Below are positions 6,195-6,233 of a stretch of DNA of 6,233 bases, one piece after another; position 1 is the stretch's first letter; each line of letters starts with the position of its first letter. Below the pieces are notes generated by a model. The model worked only from the letters and a program-made list of their open reading frames with translations, was not told where the DNA came from and ran no database searches. The DNA is from JAYQPQ01 sp038145405 (lineage in GTDB: Bacteria > Pseudomonadota > Gammaproteobacteria > Pseudomonadales > GM7GCV1): contig JAYQPQ010000078.1 of the NCBI GenBank assembly GCA_038145405.1, forward strand, positions 1 to 6,233, read 5' to 3'. The translations under genes and the position numbers were made by a program.

Positions 6195-6233
6195 TTGGCT
6201 GGGCCTTATAGGCTACAAAGCTAAATACCGACT
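6181..6233 (+). CDS. Possible start of a rightward membrane protein (partial, runs off the right edge)
   Basis: From the ATG at 6181 the frame is open for 17 complete codons to the window edge and reads MIILIWLGLIGYKAKYR. This is a hydrophobic segment followed by lysine and arginine, like the first transmembrane helix of an inner-membrane protein. It is the only ATG on the plus strand after the rightward promoter candidate near 6000; the TTG codons at 6024 and 6084 hit stops within a few codons. No Shine-Dalgarno sequence is visible. A competing reading is the tail of a leftward gene: one minus-strand frame entering at the edge ends in a stop at 6192-6190 after 13 codons. The stretch is too short to decide, and no family can be named. 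Confidence 0.3.
   Translation, partial: MIILIWLGLIGYKAKYR

Larger units (their letters stand above)
5964..6233. other. AT-rich leader upstream of the rhamnose operon
   Basis: This 270-bp stretch is visibly richer in A and T than the rest of the window, and no complete gene is evident in it. It must hold the rfbB promoter. It also contains a rightward promoter candidate, an AT-only inverted repeat and a short open frame at the extreme right, each listed separately. I see no RfaH ops element (GGCGGTAG), tRNA or other structured RNA. Confidence 0.6.

Overview
The window reads as ordinary chromosome from a moderately GC-rich gammaproteobacterium. The evidence is an Enterobacteria/Pseudomonas-type long tail-specific protease (Prc/Tsp) with its own N-terminal domain, PDZ domain and DUF3340-type tail, plus a complete dTDP-L-rhamnose operon of the kind found beside O-antigen or exopolysaccharide loci. 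I cannot name the genus from the sequence.

Left edge (1-301): the 5' end of a leftward gene starts at 133 and runs off the window. It encodes a short basic cytoplasmic tail followed by one transmembrane helix. A 168-bp divergent spacer separates it from prc and holds a recognisable extended -10 promoter for prc. 302-2473: prc, rightward, 723 residues, with an intact Ser/Lys catalytic dyad and a signal peptide. 2474-2594: a short convergent spacer with a perfect 28-bp palindrome, probably a bidirectional terminator. 2595-5963: a leftward operon in transcription order rfbB-rfbA-rfbC-rfbD. Each junction overlaps by 1, 1 or 4 nt, and all key catalytic residues are present. 5964-6233: an AT-rich leader upstream of rfbB. 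It contains a weak leftward promoter candidate, a better rightward extended -10 promoter candidate, a 10-bp AT-only inverted repeat, and an open frame starting at 6181 that may be the first codons of a rightward membrane protein.

The four rfb enzymes turn glucose-1-phosphate and dTTP into dTDP-L-rhamnose in consecutive steps: RfbA makes dTDP-glucose, RfbB makes the 4-keto-6-deoxy sugar, RfbC epimerises it, RfbD reduces it. The glycosyltransferases that would use the product are not in the window. Prc is a periplasmic protease with no evident link to the rhamnose genes beyond adjacency; the two units converge on the shared terminator.

I found no mobile element, CRISPR array, tRNA, rRNA or undescribed system. 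The points worth a second look are regulatory or structural: the right-hand AT-rich leader, the shared palindromic terminator, the fully overlapping operon whose last gene lacks a visible ribosome binding site, and a small acidic tandem repeat in Prc.
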